DNA from: Gammaproteobacteria bacterium
GTDB taxonomy: Bacteria > Pseudomonadota > Gammaproteobacteria > Pseudomonadales > Azotimanducaceae
Direction: 5' to 3'
Length of the DNA stretch: 64,000 nucleotides
Assembly: GCA_028821515.1 (NCBI GenBank)
Contig: JAPPGA010000034.1
Coordinates: 1 to 64,000, forward strand
This document shows, one piece after another, positions 54,549 to 63,522 of the stretch; within the stretch, counting starts at the first letter, position 1; each line of letters opens with the position of its first letter. Below the pieces are notes generated by a model that searched no databases, had not been told where the DNA came from, and was given only the letters and a program-made list of their open reading frames with translations. Made by a program: the position numbers and the translations under genes.

Positions 54549-56003
54549 TTGAACTCCTTTACCGCCACGGCGCGGGCAGTCGCTGTCGGGGCGCTGTTGC
54601 TCTGCGCGCCGGGTACTTTGGCGATAGACCTCGAACCCTGCGTCCTGACCGCGATCGGCGAACGTTCCGAGGTGGTGGCCGAGTGTGGCGCGCTGGATGT
54701 GCCCCTGGATCCCGACGATCCTGCTGGCGAGCGAGTGGAGTTGTTCGTGGCGCGGATTTCGGCGCTGGCCGGTACGCCGGATCCGGATCCGTTCACGGTG
54801 ATCGCGGGCGGCCCGGGACAGGCATCGACGATCTTCTATACGCAGGCGGAGGCGGCGTTCAGAAGGATCCGGCAGACGCGCGATATCGTGCTGGTCGACC
54901 AGCGGGGCACCGGATCGTCCGCGCCATTGCGTTGCGACAACCTCGAGCGCGAAGAGGTCTTTCTTGATGAAGAGGAGTTCAGCCGGCTTGGCGCCGAGTG
55001 CGTCGACGGACTGCATCACGACCCCGCGTTCTTCACCACCAGCATGGCGGTACGGGATCTGGACTCGGTACGCGAGGCCCTCGGCTACCAGACGCTCAAT
55101 ATCTACGGGATCTCCTACGGTACGCGGGTTGCGCAGCATTACCTCAAGCGGTATCCGGAACATGTGCGCACCGTCATTCTGGATGGCGTGGTGCCCCCAG
55201 GCCTCGCCCTTGGCCCGGGTATTGCCATCGATGCGCAACGTGCGCTGGACAGGTTGATCGCGCGTTGCGCGGAGAACCCCGCCTGCGCGGAACAGTACCC
55301 CGACCTCAGGGAACTGCTCCGCGAACTCCTTGAACGCCTGACAGAGTCACCGCCCACCATCGAGGTCCCGCATCCCCTCACGGGAGCACCCACTACACTG
55401 ACCCTGACCGGTCAACTGGCCGCCGGGATGGTGCGGTTGCTCACGTATTCGCCGCAGACAGCGGCCCTGATTCCCCTCGTGGTGCGTGCGGCGGTGGAGG
55501 GCGACTACAGGCCGCTCGCGACGCAATTGCTGATGGTGAGCGAGAACATCCACGGCGCGATCAGCTATGGAATGCACTTCGCCGTCGTATGTACGGAGGA
55601 CATCCCGTTCTGGGGGCAGGTGGACCGGGAAGCCCTGGAAAGGACCTTCCTTGGGCCGTTCCAGGTCGATGCGCTGGCAAGGATCTGCGAGTCGTGGCCC
55701 AGGGGATACATGGACGATGACTTTGCCAGTCCGTTGGAAAGCGCGGTGCCAGCGATTCTGCTTTCCGGGGAAGACGACCCGGTCACGCCGCCGTCCTACG
55801 CCGACATGTCGCTGGAGGGTCTGACCAACTACCGGCACGTGACGCTGCCGCACCAGGCCCACGGGCAGCTCGCCACCGGTTGCGTGCCCCGGCTGTTGGC
55901 GGCGTTCGTAGGCAGCGGCGACCCGGCAACGTTCGACGACCCGTGCCTGGAGGCGGTTGGCGAATTCCCGATCTTCACCACCCGGATGGGACCGCCGCCG
56001 TGA
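54549..56003 (+). CDS. Exported TAP-like alpha/beta-hydrolase peptidase
   Basis: A 484-residue secreted peptidase related to tripeptidyl and proline iminopeptidases. A signal peptide ends at about residue 25 (PGTLA). The triad is Ser in GISYGTRVAQ, Asp in GEDDPVTPPS and His in LPHQAHGQL; the oxyanion segment is IAGGPGQ. The TAP-like C-terminal domain is included. Start is TTG 54549 with GAGGAA five bases upstream; an earlier TTG at 54486 overlaps the previous gene. It overlaps the ABC ATPase gene by four bases. Confidence 0.88.
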   Translation: MNSFTATARAVAVGALLLCAPGTLAIDLEPCVLTAIGERSEVVAECGALDVPLDPDDPAGERVELFVARISALAGTPDPDPFTVIAGGPGQASTIFYTQAEAAFRRIRQTRDIVLVDQRGTGSSAPLRCDNLEREEVFLDEEEFSRLGAECVDGLHHDPAFFTTSMAVRDLDSVREALGYQTLNIYGISYGTRVAQHYLKRYPEHVRTVILDGVVPPGLALGPGIAIDAQRALDRLIARCAENPACAEQYPDLRELLRELLERLTESPPTIEVPHPLTGAPTTLTLTGQLAAGMVRLLTYSPQTAALIPLVVRAAVEGDYRPLATQLLMVSENIHGAISYGMHFAVVCTEDIPFWGQVDREALERTFLGPFQVDALARICESWPRGYMDDDFASPLESAVPAILLSGEDDPVTPPSYADMSLEGLTNYRHVTLPHQAHGQLATGCVPRLLAAFVGSGDPATFDDPCLEAVGEFPIFTTRMGPPP

Positions 56004-56731
56004 TCGAGGCCCGTGGCCTGACCAAGCGATTCAAGGACGTGGTTGCCATGGACCACGTCAGCTTTCGCGCGGACGACGGACGCGTCACGGGACTGGTCGG
56101 TCCCAACGGCGCCGGCAAGTCAACGACGCTTCGCGTGCTTTGTACTGTCATCAGGGCAGACAGCGGACGTGCCCGCGTCGACGGCTTCAATGTCGCCGAC
56201 GAGCCGCTGGCCGTCCGCCGGCAGATCGGCGCGCTGCCGCATCTTTCCGGGCTGTATCCGAACCTGACGGGGCGCGAGAACATCGCCTACTACGCCGCGA
56301 TGCAGGGATTGCGCCGGCGCGAGGCAAAGCGGGCTGTCGACACCGTGATCGAGAGGCTCGGCATCGGCGACCTCTCGGACCGGCGCGCCAAGGGTTTCTC
56401 GCATGGCGAGGGCATCCGTGTCGCGCTCGCGCGCTCCATGGTGCATCGGCCGCAGACGGTCATCCTGGACGAACCGACCAACGGTCTCGACGTGGTGGCT
56501 GCTCGTGCACTGCGGGACGTAATCCGGGACCTCAGGCGGGAGGGGCGCTGCATCCTGTTTTCGAGTCACGTCATGCAGGAAGTCGCGATGCTCTGCGACG
56601 ACCTCGTGATCATCTCCGGCGGGCGCGTCGCCATATCGGGAACGCCGGAAGAGATTCGCCGCAGAACCGGCTCGGAAGATCTCGAGGACGCATTCGTTGC
56701 CGCGATCGGTCCGGATGAGGACCCGGTTTGA
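56000..56731 (+). CDS. NatA-like ABC transporter ATP-binding protein
   Basis: A 243-residue ATPase with Walker A (GPNGAGKSTTLRVL), Walker B (VILDEPTNGLD) and the His switch (SSHVMQEVAML). The signature motif is FSHGEG instead of LSGGQ, a change typical of the NatA (Na+ efflux) group. GTG 56000 overlaps the peptidase stop (GTGA). The permease follows with a TTGA overlap, so peptidase, ATPase and permease form one translational unit. Confidence 0.92.
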   Translation: MIEARGLTKRFKDVVAMDHVSFRADDGRVTGLVGPNGAGKSTTLRVLCTVIRADSGRARVDGFNVADEPLAVRRQIGALPHLSGLYPNLTGRENIAYYAAMQGLRRREAKRAVDTVIERLGIGDLSDRRAKGFSHGEGIRVALARSMVHRPQTVILDEPTNGLDVVAARALRDVIRDLRREGRCILFSSHVMQEVAMLCDDLVIISGGRVAISGTPEEIRRRTGSEDLEDAFVAAIGPDEDPV

Positions 56732-57906
56732 ACACCGTCACCACCGTGCTCGCCAAGGAAGTCCGCGACACGCTGCGTGACAGGCGCGCGGTGATTTCAG
56801 GTCTTTCGGGCGCGCTGTTTGGTCCCCTGCTGTTCGTCGTCGTCATGAACTTCACCGTTGACCGCACCATAGACGAAGGCGAGGACACGCTTGAGATTCC
56901 TGTCCTGAACGCGGCCGAAGCCCCCAACCTTGTCGCCCATTTCGCCCAGCACCTGATCGACGCGAAGGTGGATGCCTTTGAGAGTCGTGAGGCATTGCGC
57001 GCGTCCGTGCGCCGCGGCGAGACTGCCGTCGGGCTGGTCATCGACGAGGGGTTCGGAACGGCGCTGGGTGAAGGCAAAGCGGCCCGGGTGTGGGTCGTGT
57101 CCGACCGCGGAAACGCTTCCGGGCACAGCTCGGTCCGGCGCGTTCGCAACGCGCTCGGCGGCTACGGCAGGATGGTGGGTGTCCTGCGCTTGCAGCTTCG
57201 GGGTGTGGACCCCGCCATCGCCCGTCCCATCGCGGTTCTCTCCGATGACGTATCGACCCCATCGGGGCGTTCGGTGGTACTCCTCGGCATGTTCACCTAC
57301 TTCCTTCTCTTCTCCTGCCTGCTCGGTGGCGTGCATGTCGCCGTCGACGCCACCGCGGGGGAGCGCGAACGCGGCTCGCTCGAACCGCTGCTCACGCTGC
57401 CCGCTTCGCGCGCCGCGCTGGTCGCGGGCAAGTTCGCGGCGACGGCGTTCTTCATGGCGATCACGCTGGGCATCGGCATTGCCGCGTTCTCCATTGCCAT
57501 TGACTATCTGCCGCTTGCCGAGATGAGCATGGATGCGGACTTCGGCCTCGAAGAGTGCGCGATGGCGTTCATCGTGCTCGTACCTGTCGCCGTCCTGGGC
57601 GCTGGCCTCCTGAACGCGGTGGCGTCGTTTACCAAGAGCTTCAAGGAGGCGCAGAGCTATACCGGCATCGCCATCCTGCTGCCCACGCTGCCGATCATCC
57701 TGGTCCTCCTGAACCCGATGCAACCGACGGCACCCCTGATGCTGGTCCCCAGCCTTTCGCAACACCTCCTGATCACAGGCATTGTCAAGGGCGATCCGGT
57801 CGATCCGCTCTACCTCGCCATTTCCGCCGCCAGCACGGCGGCGGTCGGCATTCTGTTCGGCCTGCTCGCGGTCTGGCGCTATCGCAGCGAGAAGCTGCTG
57901 GTGTAG
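56728..57906 (+). CDS. NatB-like ABC-2 permease
   Basis: A 392-residue integral membrane protein with one N-terminal helix, a large extracytoplasmic loop (about residues 40-175) and five C-terminal helices. The GERERGSLEPLLTLPASRAALVAGK segment is diagnostic of the NatB branch. TTG 56728 overlaps the natA-like stop. With its ATPase it probably exports Na+ or another small solute; substrate is by family only. It occupies the place where dusB-fis usually stand before purH. Confidence 0.9.
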   Translation: MNTVTTVLAKEVRDTLRDRRAVISGLSGALFGPLLFVVVMNFTVDRTIDEGEDTLEIPVLNAAEAPNLVAHFAQHLIDAKVDAFESREALRASVRRGETAVGLVIDEGFGTALGEGKAARVWVVSDRGNASGHSSVRRVRNALGGYGRMVGVLRLQLRGVDPAIARPIAVLSDDVSTPSGRSVVLLGMFTYFLLFSCLLGGVHVAVDATAGERERGSLEPLLTLPASRAALVAGKFAATAFFMAITLGIGIAAFSIAIDYLPLAEMSMDADFGLEECAMAFIVLVPVAVLGAGLLNAVASFTKSFKEAQSYTGIAILLPTLPIILVLLNPMQPTAPLMLVPSLSQHLLITGIVKGDPVDPLYLAISAASTAAVGILFGLLAVWRYRSEKLLV

Positions 57907-58033
57907 CGGGTCGAGACTGGCGAGGGCGAGTCGGGCGAATCGCACAGCACGCAGACGGCGGTACCTCAATGCCGATTCCTTAGTGGGCGGTGCTCGCGTT
58001 ACTATTGTTTTTTGCCGCTTTCCCCACTCTTGA

Positions 58034-59596
58034 ATGAACGCGAAGTTGCAGGTCGAACGGGCGCTGTTGAGCGTCTCCGACAAGACCGGAATCGTGGAAT
58101 TTGCCCGCGCGCTCGCGGGCCTGGGTGTCGAACTCCTCTCAACCGGCGGTACGCGGGCGGCGCTCGCCGATGCGGGTATCGAGGCGACGGAAATCGCCGA
58201 CTACACGGGCTTTCCCGAGATCATGGAAGGCCGGGTCAAGACCCTGCATCCCAGGGTGCACGGGGGCATCCTCGGCAGGCGCGAAGAAGATGCACAGGTG
58301 ATGCGCGAGCGGGACATTCCGGGGATCGACCTGGTGGTGGTCAACCTGTATCCATTCGAGGCGACGGTTGCCCGCGAGGACTGTACCCGTGAAATCGCTA
58401 TCGAGAACATCGACATAGGCGGTCCGGCGATGCTGCGTGCGGCCGCCAAGAACCACGCCGCAGTGCTGGCGGTAGTGAATCCCGGCGACTATCCGGAAGT
58501 CATCGAAGCGCTGGAAAACGGCGGTTCGACGTTACCGCAACGCGCGCGGCTTGCCGCCCAGGCCTTTGCCCACACGGCGCGATACGACGCTGCGGTCGCC
58601 TCGTATTTCACCCGCGACCCGGTGGCGGCAATCGACGGCTTCCCCGACACGCTGACATTCGGATTCACGAAGCGGAGCGACCTCCGTTACGGCGAGAACC
58701 CGCACCAGCGCGCGGCCTTCTACGCGCAAGCGAATCCGGCCCAGGGAACGCTCGCGCGGATGACGCAGATCCAGGGGCGGTCGCTGTCGTACAACAACCT
58801 GGCGGATACCGACGCGGCGCTCGAGTGTGTCCGGGCGTTCGTTGAGCCGGCCTGCGTCATCGTCAAGCATGGCAATCCCTGCGGCGTGGCGGTGGCGGAG
58901 GACATCGGCGCCGCCTACGACCGCGCATTCGCTACCGACCCGACATCGGCCTTTGGCGGGATCATTGCCTTCAATCGGACCCTTGATGCGCAAACCCTCG
59001 TCACCATCGTGGACAGGCAGTTCGCGGAGGTGGTGGTGGCGCCACGGGTGGAAACGGCTGCGGCGGATGCCGCGAAGGCCAGGAAAAACCTGCGATTGCT
59101 GGAAGTCGGGGACTTTGCGGAGACCTTGGGGCAGCTCAGTCTCAAGCGTGTCGGCGGCGGCGTGCTCGTGCAGGACGCGGATACCCTGTGCCTCGACGAA
59201 GCCGCCATGGATACCGTGACAAAGCGCGCTCCCACGGCCCGGGAGATGTCGGACCTCATGTTCGCATGGCGGGTCGCATGGTTCGTGAAGTCGAATGCCA
59301 TCGTGTTCGCGCGTGATGGCGCCACGGTGGGTGTCGGCGCGGGGCAGATGAGCCGCGTCGTCAGCGCCAGGATCGCGGCGATGAAGGCGGAGGACGAGGG
59401 TATTCCGGTGGCTGGGGCGGTGATGGCATCGGATGCTTTCTTTCCGTTCCGGGACGGTATCGACGCCGCGGCCGAGGCTGGCATCGTCGCCGTCATACAG
59501 CCCGGCGGATCAATCCGTGATGACGAGGTGATCGCCGCCGCCGACGAGCATGGCATCGCGATGGTGTTCACGTCGATTCGCCATTTCAGGCACTGA
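58034..59596 (+). CDS. purH: Bifunctional IMP cyclohydrolase/AICAR formyltransferase PurH
   Basis: Catalyses the last two steps of IMP synthesis; 520 residues, normal length. The N-terminal MGS-like cyclohydrolase domain (about 1-200) shows [12 protein letters not shown] and [13 protein letters not shown]. The transformylase domain carries [11 protein letters not shown] and the catalytic-site [15 protein letters not shown] 58034. It is followed by purD after 13 bases, as in most gammaproteobacteria. Confidence 0.97.
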   Translation: MNAKLQVERALLSVSDKTGIVEFARALAGLGVELLSTGGTRAALADAGIEATEIADYTGFPEIMEGRVKTLHPRVHGGILGRREEDAQVMRERDIPGIDLVVVNLYPFEATVAREDCTREIAIENIDIGGPAMLRAAAKNHAAVLAVVNPGDYPEVIEALENGGSTLPQRARLAAQAFAHTARYDAAVASYFTRDPVAAIDGFPDTLTFGFTKRSDLRYGENPHQRAAFYAQANPAQGTLARMTQIQGRSLSYNNLADTDAALECVRAFVEPACVIVKHGNPCGVAVAEDIGAAYDRAFATDPTSAFGGIIAFNRTLDAQTLVTIVDRQFAEVVVAPRVETAAADAAKARKNLRLLEVGDFAETLGQLSLKRVGGGVLVQDADTLCLDEAAMDTVTKRAPTAREMSDLMFAWRVAWFVKSNAIVFARDGATVGVGAGQMSRVVSARIAAMKAEDEGIPVAGAVMASDAFFPFRDGIDAAAEAGIVAVIQPGGSIRDDEVIAAADEHGIAMVFTSIRHFRH

Positions 59597-59609
59597 CCCG
59601 GGAGAGCGC

Positions 59610-60893
59610 ATGAACGTTCTGATCATAGGAAGCGGCGGACGCGAGCACGCCCTGGCTTGGTCAGCCGCACGGTCGGAAACGGTCGAGCGTGTCTATGTCG
59701 CGCCCGGCAATGCGGGTACCGCCACCGAGTCGAAGGCCGAGAATGTCGACATCGGCGTCGACGATTTCCCCGCACTGGCCGACTTCGCCGAGAGCAACGG
59801 CTGTGCGCTGACCATCGTCGGACCCGAGGCGCCCCTGGTCGATGGCGTGCGGGATTATTTCGACGCACGCGGCCTTGCCTGTTTCGGGCCGTCGAAGGCG
59901 GCCGCGCAGCTTGAGGGATCGAAGGTCTTCACCAAGGAGTTCCTCGTCCGCCACGGCATTCCCACGGCCCGCTACGAGTCCTTCACCGCGCCTGAAGCCG
60001 CGCGGGACTACATCCGCCGGCACGGTGCGCCCATCGTCGTCAAGGCAAGCGGGCTGGCCGCGGGGAAGGGCGTGACCGTCGCCTTCAACGAGGACGAGGC
60101 CCTGACCGCCGCCGAGGGCATGTTGGCCGGAGACAGCTTCGGAGATGCCGGCCGCGAGATCGTCGTCGAGGAATATCTCGACGGCGAGGAGGCGAGCTTC
60201 ATCTGCCTCACGGACGGTGAGAACGTGGTCCCGTTCGCAACATCCCAGGATCACAAGGCACGCGACGATGGTGACCTCGGCCCCAACACCGGGGGAATGG
60301 GCGCTTACTCGCCGGCGCCAGTGGTAACGCCGGAAGTTCACGCCCGGATCATGGACCAGGTGATCCATCCCACCGTGCGGGGAATGGCGTCCGACGGCGC
60401 GCCCTACCAGGGATTCCTGTACGCCGGACTCATGGTCATGCCGGACGGGTCGGTCCGGGTCATCGAGTTCAACTGCCGCTTCGGCGACCCGGAGGCGCAG
60501 CCCGTGTTGATGCGGCTCGGGAGCGACCTGGTGTCGCTTTGCCGCGGCGCACTTTCAGGCACTCTCCACGACGTGGCGCTCCAGTGGGACGACAGGGCCG
60601 CCGTTGGCGTCGTCATGGCTGCGGGCGGCTACCCGCTCGCCTACGAGAGCGGCCATGCCATCACTGGCCTCGGTGCCCCCCAGCCGGATACCAAGGTCTT
60701 TCACGCCGGTACCGCGCTGTCGGACGGCGAAGTCGTCACTGCCGGCGGCCGGGTCCTGTGCGTGACTGCACTCGGCGACTCCGTGAGCGCCGCGCGCACG
60801 TTGGCATACGAGCGTGCCGGCGGCATCGTCTGGAAGGATGCGTACTACAGAAAAGACATCGGATATCGCGCAGTAAATCGGGAAAACGGCTGA
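59610..60893 (+). CDS. purD: Phosphoribosylamine-glycine ligase PurD
   Basis: ATP-grasp enzyme of purine synthesis joining phosphoribosylamine and glycine; 427 residues. The N-terminal MNVLIIGSGGREHALAW, the ATP-grasp segment IVVKASGLAAGKGV and the metal-binding VIEFNCRFGDPEAQ are intact. ATG 59610 has GGAGAG upstream. It lies 13 bases after purH; the two are one operon. Confidence 0.97.
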   Translation: MNVLIIGSGGREHALAWSAARSETVERVYVAPGNAGTATESKAENVDIGVDDFPALADFAESNGCALTIVGPEAPLVDGVRDYFDARGLACFGPSKAAAQLEGSKVFTKEFLVRHGIPTARYESFTAPEAARDYIRRHGAPIVVKASGLAAGKGVTVAFNEDEALTAAEGMLAGDSFGDAGREIVVEEYLDGEEASFICLTDGENVVPFATSQDHKARDDGDLGPNTGGMGAYSPAPVVTPEVHARIMDQVIHPTVRGMASDGAPYQGFLYAGLMVMPDGSVRVIEFNCRFGDPEAQPVLMRLGSDLVSLCRGALSGTLHDVALQWDDRAAVGVVMAAGGYPLAYESGHAITGLGAPQPDTKVFHAGTALSDGEVVTAGGRVLCVTALGDSVSAARTLAYERAGGIVWKDAYYRKDIGYRAVNRENG

Positions 60894-60922
60894 CAGAGCA
60901 AAGACCGCGGGTTTGAGAAGAT

Positions 60923-61783
60923 GTGCCCATGCTCGCGCACCTGCTCAAACGCTTCGAACCTTTCGCCCGGCTTGACGATCACGCGCTGGCCATCGCGTCG
61001 AAGCACGCAAGCCTGATCGAGTTGCCGGCGAACCGGTGGCTGCTGAGGCGTGGCCGGCGGCTCGATCGAACCCTGTACCTGCTTGAAGGCGCGGTCGAGG
61101 CAGTCGAACCCGGCGGGAAGCGTCGGCGCGTGAAAGGCGAGATCTACCGTCCGGGGGACGACGTCGCCATCGAGACGCGCGCCAACACGCGCGTACTGTC
61201 CGTCGACCTGGCGCCCATCGAGTTCCTGCTCCAGCCGAGCGGACTTCCGGAGCCGGACGTGGACCCGGTAGAACCCTGGCTCGACCAGCTCCTCGCATCG
61301 CCCTTGGTCAAGGTGCTGCCCGCAGTTTCCTGGCAAAGGCTGCTTCGCAGCGCGGAAGAACGCCGCTTCATGGCCAGCGAACGGTTCTCTGCCGAAGACG
61401 CCGTCTATCTCGTCAAGTCGGGTGCGGTCGAGCGCGGCGGGTCATCGTACGAGGCGGGCGATTACTTCGGCGAGGACGTCGCGTTTGCGGGACGAAAGAT
61501 AGGCGACGGCGAATACCGCGTGAGGCGCAATTGCGCCGTACTCGTGATCCCCGGCGACTCTGTCCGGGCGCTCATCGGCGAATACCCGCTCGCGGACGCA
61601 CCGGGCGATATCCAGGCAACGCTGGATCTCGACGAGACGCCCCTCGGGTCGCTTCGCGAAGCTGCGGGCAGGCTCGATCCCGCCCACCGCGTGGCCATTC
61701 GCGGCGGTGCGGCAGGCGATCGCGCCTACGCCCTGATCACGCTGACGCGCCTCGGATTCTCTGCGGTGCCGATGGCGGAATAA
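60923..61783 (+). CDS. Tandem cyclic-nucleotide-binding-fold protein
   Basis: A 286-residue protein with two cNMP-type beta-rolls. The first is about residues 10-110 (RLDRTLYLLEGAVEAVEPGG, then YRPGDDVAIE). The second is about 125-215 (DAVYLVKSGAVERGGSSYEAGDYFGEDVAFA). No HTH follows, so it is not a CRP-type activator. The C-terminal ~60 residues are unrecognised. It starts at a GTG with an ATG two codons on, and follows purD closely. Partner and ligand are unknown; the second roll keeps GDYFGE but the usual phosphate-binding Arg is not obvious. Confidence 0.75.
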   Translation: MPMLAHLLKRFEPFARLDDHALAIASKHASLIELPANRWLLRRGRRLDRTLYLLEGAVEAVEPGGKRRRVKGEIYRPGDDVAIETRANTRVLSVDLAPIEFLLQPSGLPEPDVDPVEPWLDQLLASPLVKVLPAVSWQRLLRSAEERRFMASERFSAEDAVYLVKSGAVERGGSSYEAGDYFGEDVAFAGRKIGDGEYRVRRNCAVLVIPGDSVRALIGEYPLADAPGDIQATLDLDETPLGSLREAAGRLDPAHRVAIRGGAAGDRAYALITLTRLGFSAVPMAE

Positions 61784-61884
61784 GCGCCACCTGGACGGCG
61801 GGCCATTGCCATTGGCCAGGGCGACGAACCTGTTGCCCGGCGAGCCGCCGTTGGCCCGCCCGAACCGCTTTGCAACATCGCAGA

Positions 61885-61898
61885 GAGGGTATACCCTC
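61885..61898. promoter_or_regulatory. Perfect palindrome upstream of coq7
   Basis: GAGGGTATACCCTC, a perfect 14-base palindrome, ends 33 bases before the coq7 start in a 148-base gap. It could be an operator; a TTGCAA lies 14 bases before its TATACC, too close for a standard promoter spacer. Confidence 0.35.
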
Positions 61899-61931
61899 GG
61901 AATCCGGTGAGAACGCGATTCGAGGACTCCC

Positions 61932-62552
61932 ATGAGTGGAACGGATGACCTGATCGGCGTATTCGACCGCGCGTTGCGCGCGCTGACCGGCGGGGGCGTT
62001 GCGGAGCGCCCGGCACCGGAGGCGGAGGAAGGCTCACTGACCGAATCGGAACGCAGGCACGCGGCGGGCCTGATGCGCGTGAACCACGCCGGGGAGATTT
62101 GCGCCCAGGCGCTGTACGAGGGGCAGGCATTGACAGCGCGCGACCCCGAAGTGCGGGAAGCGCTGAGAACGGCCGCCGGCGAAGAGAACGATCATCTCGC
62201 CTGGTGCCGCGAGCGCCTGGACGAACTGGACGGCCGGCCCAGCCTGCTGGACCCGGTGTTCTATGCAGCTTCGTTCGCGCTGGGTGCCGCCGTAGGGGTC
62301 TTGGGCGACAAGGTGAGCCTCGGGTTTGTCGAGGCCACGGAAGACCAGGTCAAGCGGCATCTGGACAGCCACATCCGCGATCTGCCCGAATCGGATGAAC
62401 GCAGCCGGGCGATCCTTGAGGAGATGCGCGCCGACGAGTCGCGCCACGGCGAAAACGCGAGGCGGGAAGGGGGCGTGGAGTTTCCCGAACCGGTGAAGGA
62501 GGCCATGACCCTGGCCTCGAAGCTCATGACCGAGTCCACTTACCGGATATAG
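61932..62552 (+). CDS. coq7: Coq7-type ubiquinone hydroxylase
   Basis: Di-iron monooxygenase for the C6 hydroxylation step of ubiquinone synthesis; 206 residues. Iron ligands are visible as the Glu and His of [18 protein letters not shown], the Glu and His of EENDHLAWC, and the Glu and His of [12 protein letters not shown], with a further Glu in LGFVEATE. Coq7 replaces the flavin enzyme UbiF in many gammaproteobacteria. ATG 61932. It converges on the VOC gene, with an R1 repeat core between them. Confidence 0.95.
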   Translation: MSGTDDLIGVFDRALRALTGGGVAERPAPEAEEGSLTESERRHAAGLMRVNHAGEICAQALYEGQALTARDPEVREALRTAAGEENDHLAWCRERLDELDGRPSLLDPVFYAASFALGAAVGVLGDKVSLGFVEATEDQVKRHLDSHIRDLPESDERSRAILEEMRADESRHGENARREGGVEFPEPVKEAMTLASKLMTESTYRI

Positions 62553-62564
62553 CGCCGGCCCCAA

Positions 62565-62578
62565 AGACGGAGCACTAG
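62565..62578 (+). repeat. R1 repeat core between coq7 and the VOC gene
   Basis: AGACGGAGCACTAG, matching the cores at 1142-1154 and 6485-6496. Its CTA (62575-62577) is the stop codon of the VOC gene on the minus strand, the same arrangement as at 6494-6496. Confidence 0.55.
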
Positions 62579-63000
62579 GGCTGCGTCCTGCGGTCGGGCG
62601 TGCCGGCGCTCAGCGGCGGGTGATAGATGAGCTGCACGGAGGTGCCTTCCGGGTCCCTGCAGTAAAGGCTGCGCGCGCCGTCCCGATGCGTCTTCGGAGG
62701 ATTGACGATTTCAACCTCCCTTGCGACCAGGAACGCGTGCCACGTGTCCACGTCTTCCATCCGGTCGAGGATGAACCCGATGTGATCGAGTCTCTGGTCC
62801 TCTCCCGGTTCGCGCGTCCCCCGGTGTAACGCCAGGTTGTCGTTGCCGTTCGTGAGGTAGCAGTTGTCGGCGTCGGGTTGCCACTCGACACGCATGCCCA
62901 TGACCTCGGTATAGAACCGCACCGTCGCTTCGAAGTTGCGCGCGAAGAGCGCTACATGGCGCAGCCCCGTCGTGGGTGGTGGCCGTCCTCCGGGGGTCAT
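62575..63000 (-). CDS. VOC-family (glyoxalase/dioxygenase fold) protein
   Basis: A 141-residue single-unit VOC protein. It opens GLRHVALFARNFEATVRFYTEVMGM and ends SLYCRDPEGTSVQLIYHP, the two conserved ends of the beta-alpha-beta unit, with metal-binding-type His and Glu/Gln positions (HVALF, LDHIGFI, VQLIY). The reaction cannot be told. ATG 63000 overlaps the stop of the OsmC gene (ATGA). Its own stop lies in an R1 repeat core. Confidence 0.85.
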   Translation of the reverse strand: MTPGGRPPPTTGLRHVALFARNFEATVRFYTEVMGMRVEWQPDADNCYLTNGNDNLALHRGTREPGEDQRLDHIGFILDRMEDVDTWHAFLVAREVEIVNPPKTHRDGARSLYCRDPEGTSVQLIYHPPLSAGTPDRRTQP

Positions 63001-63410
63001 TCGAGTTCGAACCCGTGCGTTACCGTGACGCCGGCGCGCTGCAGCATGATCGAGGCGGAGCAATACCTGGTCGCGGAAAGCTCCACGGCGCGTGCGACCT
63101 TGCGCTCCGTCAGTCCCTCGCCTGCCAGGGTGAACTGGATGTGGACATCCGTGAAGACTTTCGGGTCCGCCTCGGCGCGCTCCGCTGTCACGCGCGTCTC
63201 GCACCTGGACACCCGGGCTCGTCCCCGCCGCAGGATGTGCACTACGTCGAACGCCGTGCATCCTCCGACGCCGAGGAGCATCAGTTCCATCGGCCGCGCC
63301 CCGGCGTTCTTACCGCCCAGTTCAGGTGGTCCATCGATGATGACTTCGTGGCCGCTGTCCGCGCGGGCGGAGAACACCACGTCTCTTTGCCAGGCGATGT
63401 TTGCTTCCAC
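62997..63410 (-). CDS. OsmC-family peroxiredoxin-like protein (YhfA type)
   Basis: A 137-residue protein of the OsmC/YhfA family. The first conserved Cys is in GVGGCTAFDVVHILRRGR and the second in SATRYCSASIML, the usual redox pair. The GHEVIIDGPPELGGKNAGARPMELML segment is typical of the YhfA branch. GTG 63410 is chosen from family length; a TTG at 63446 gives a longer form. It overlaps the VOC gene by four bases. Confidence 0.87.
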   Translation of the reverse strand: MEANIAWQRDVVFSARADSGHEVIIDGPPELGGKNAGARPMELMLLGVGGCTAFDVVHILRRGRARVSRCETRVTAERAEADPKVFTDVHIQFTLAGEGLTERKVARAVELSATRYCSASIMLQRAGVTVTHGFELE

Positions 63411-63522
63411 TGCTGCGGTCCATCGTCGTGTCTGAAGGGCGGTCAATTCTGTCCAAAAAACGCAGCCGATGCGACGTGCCTCTTTGCTATGTTCTGTCCG
63501 TCACGTTTTTGGGGACCCGGGC

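Noticed and set aside
58000-58005. TACTAT as a -10 element for purH
   Set aside because: No -35 hexamer at acceptable spacing; only TTAGTG 14 bases upstream was found.
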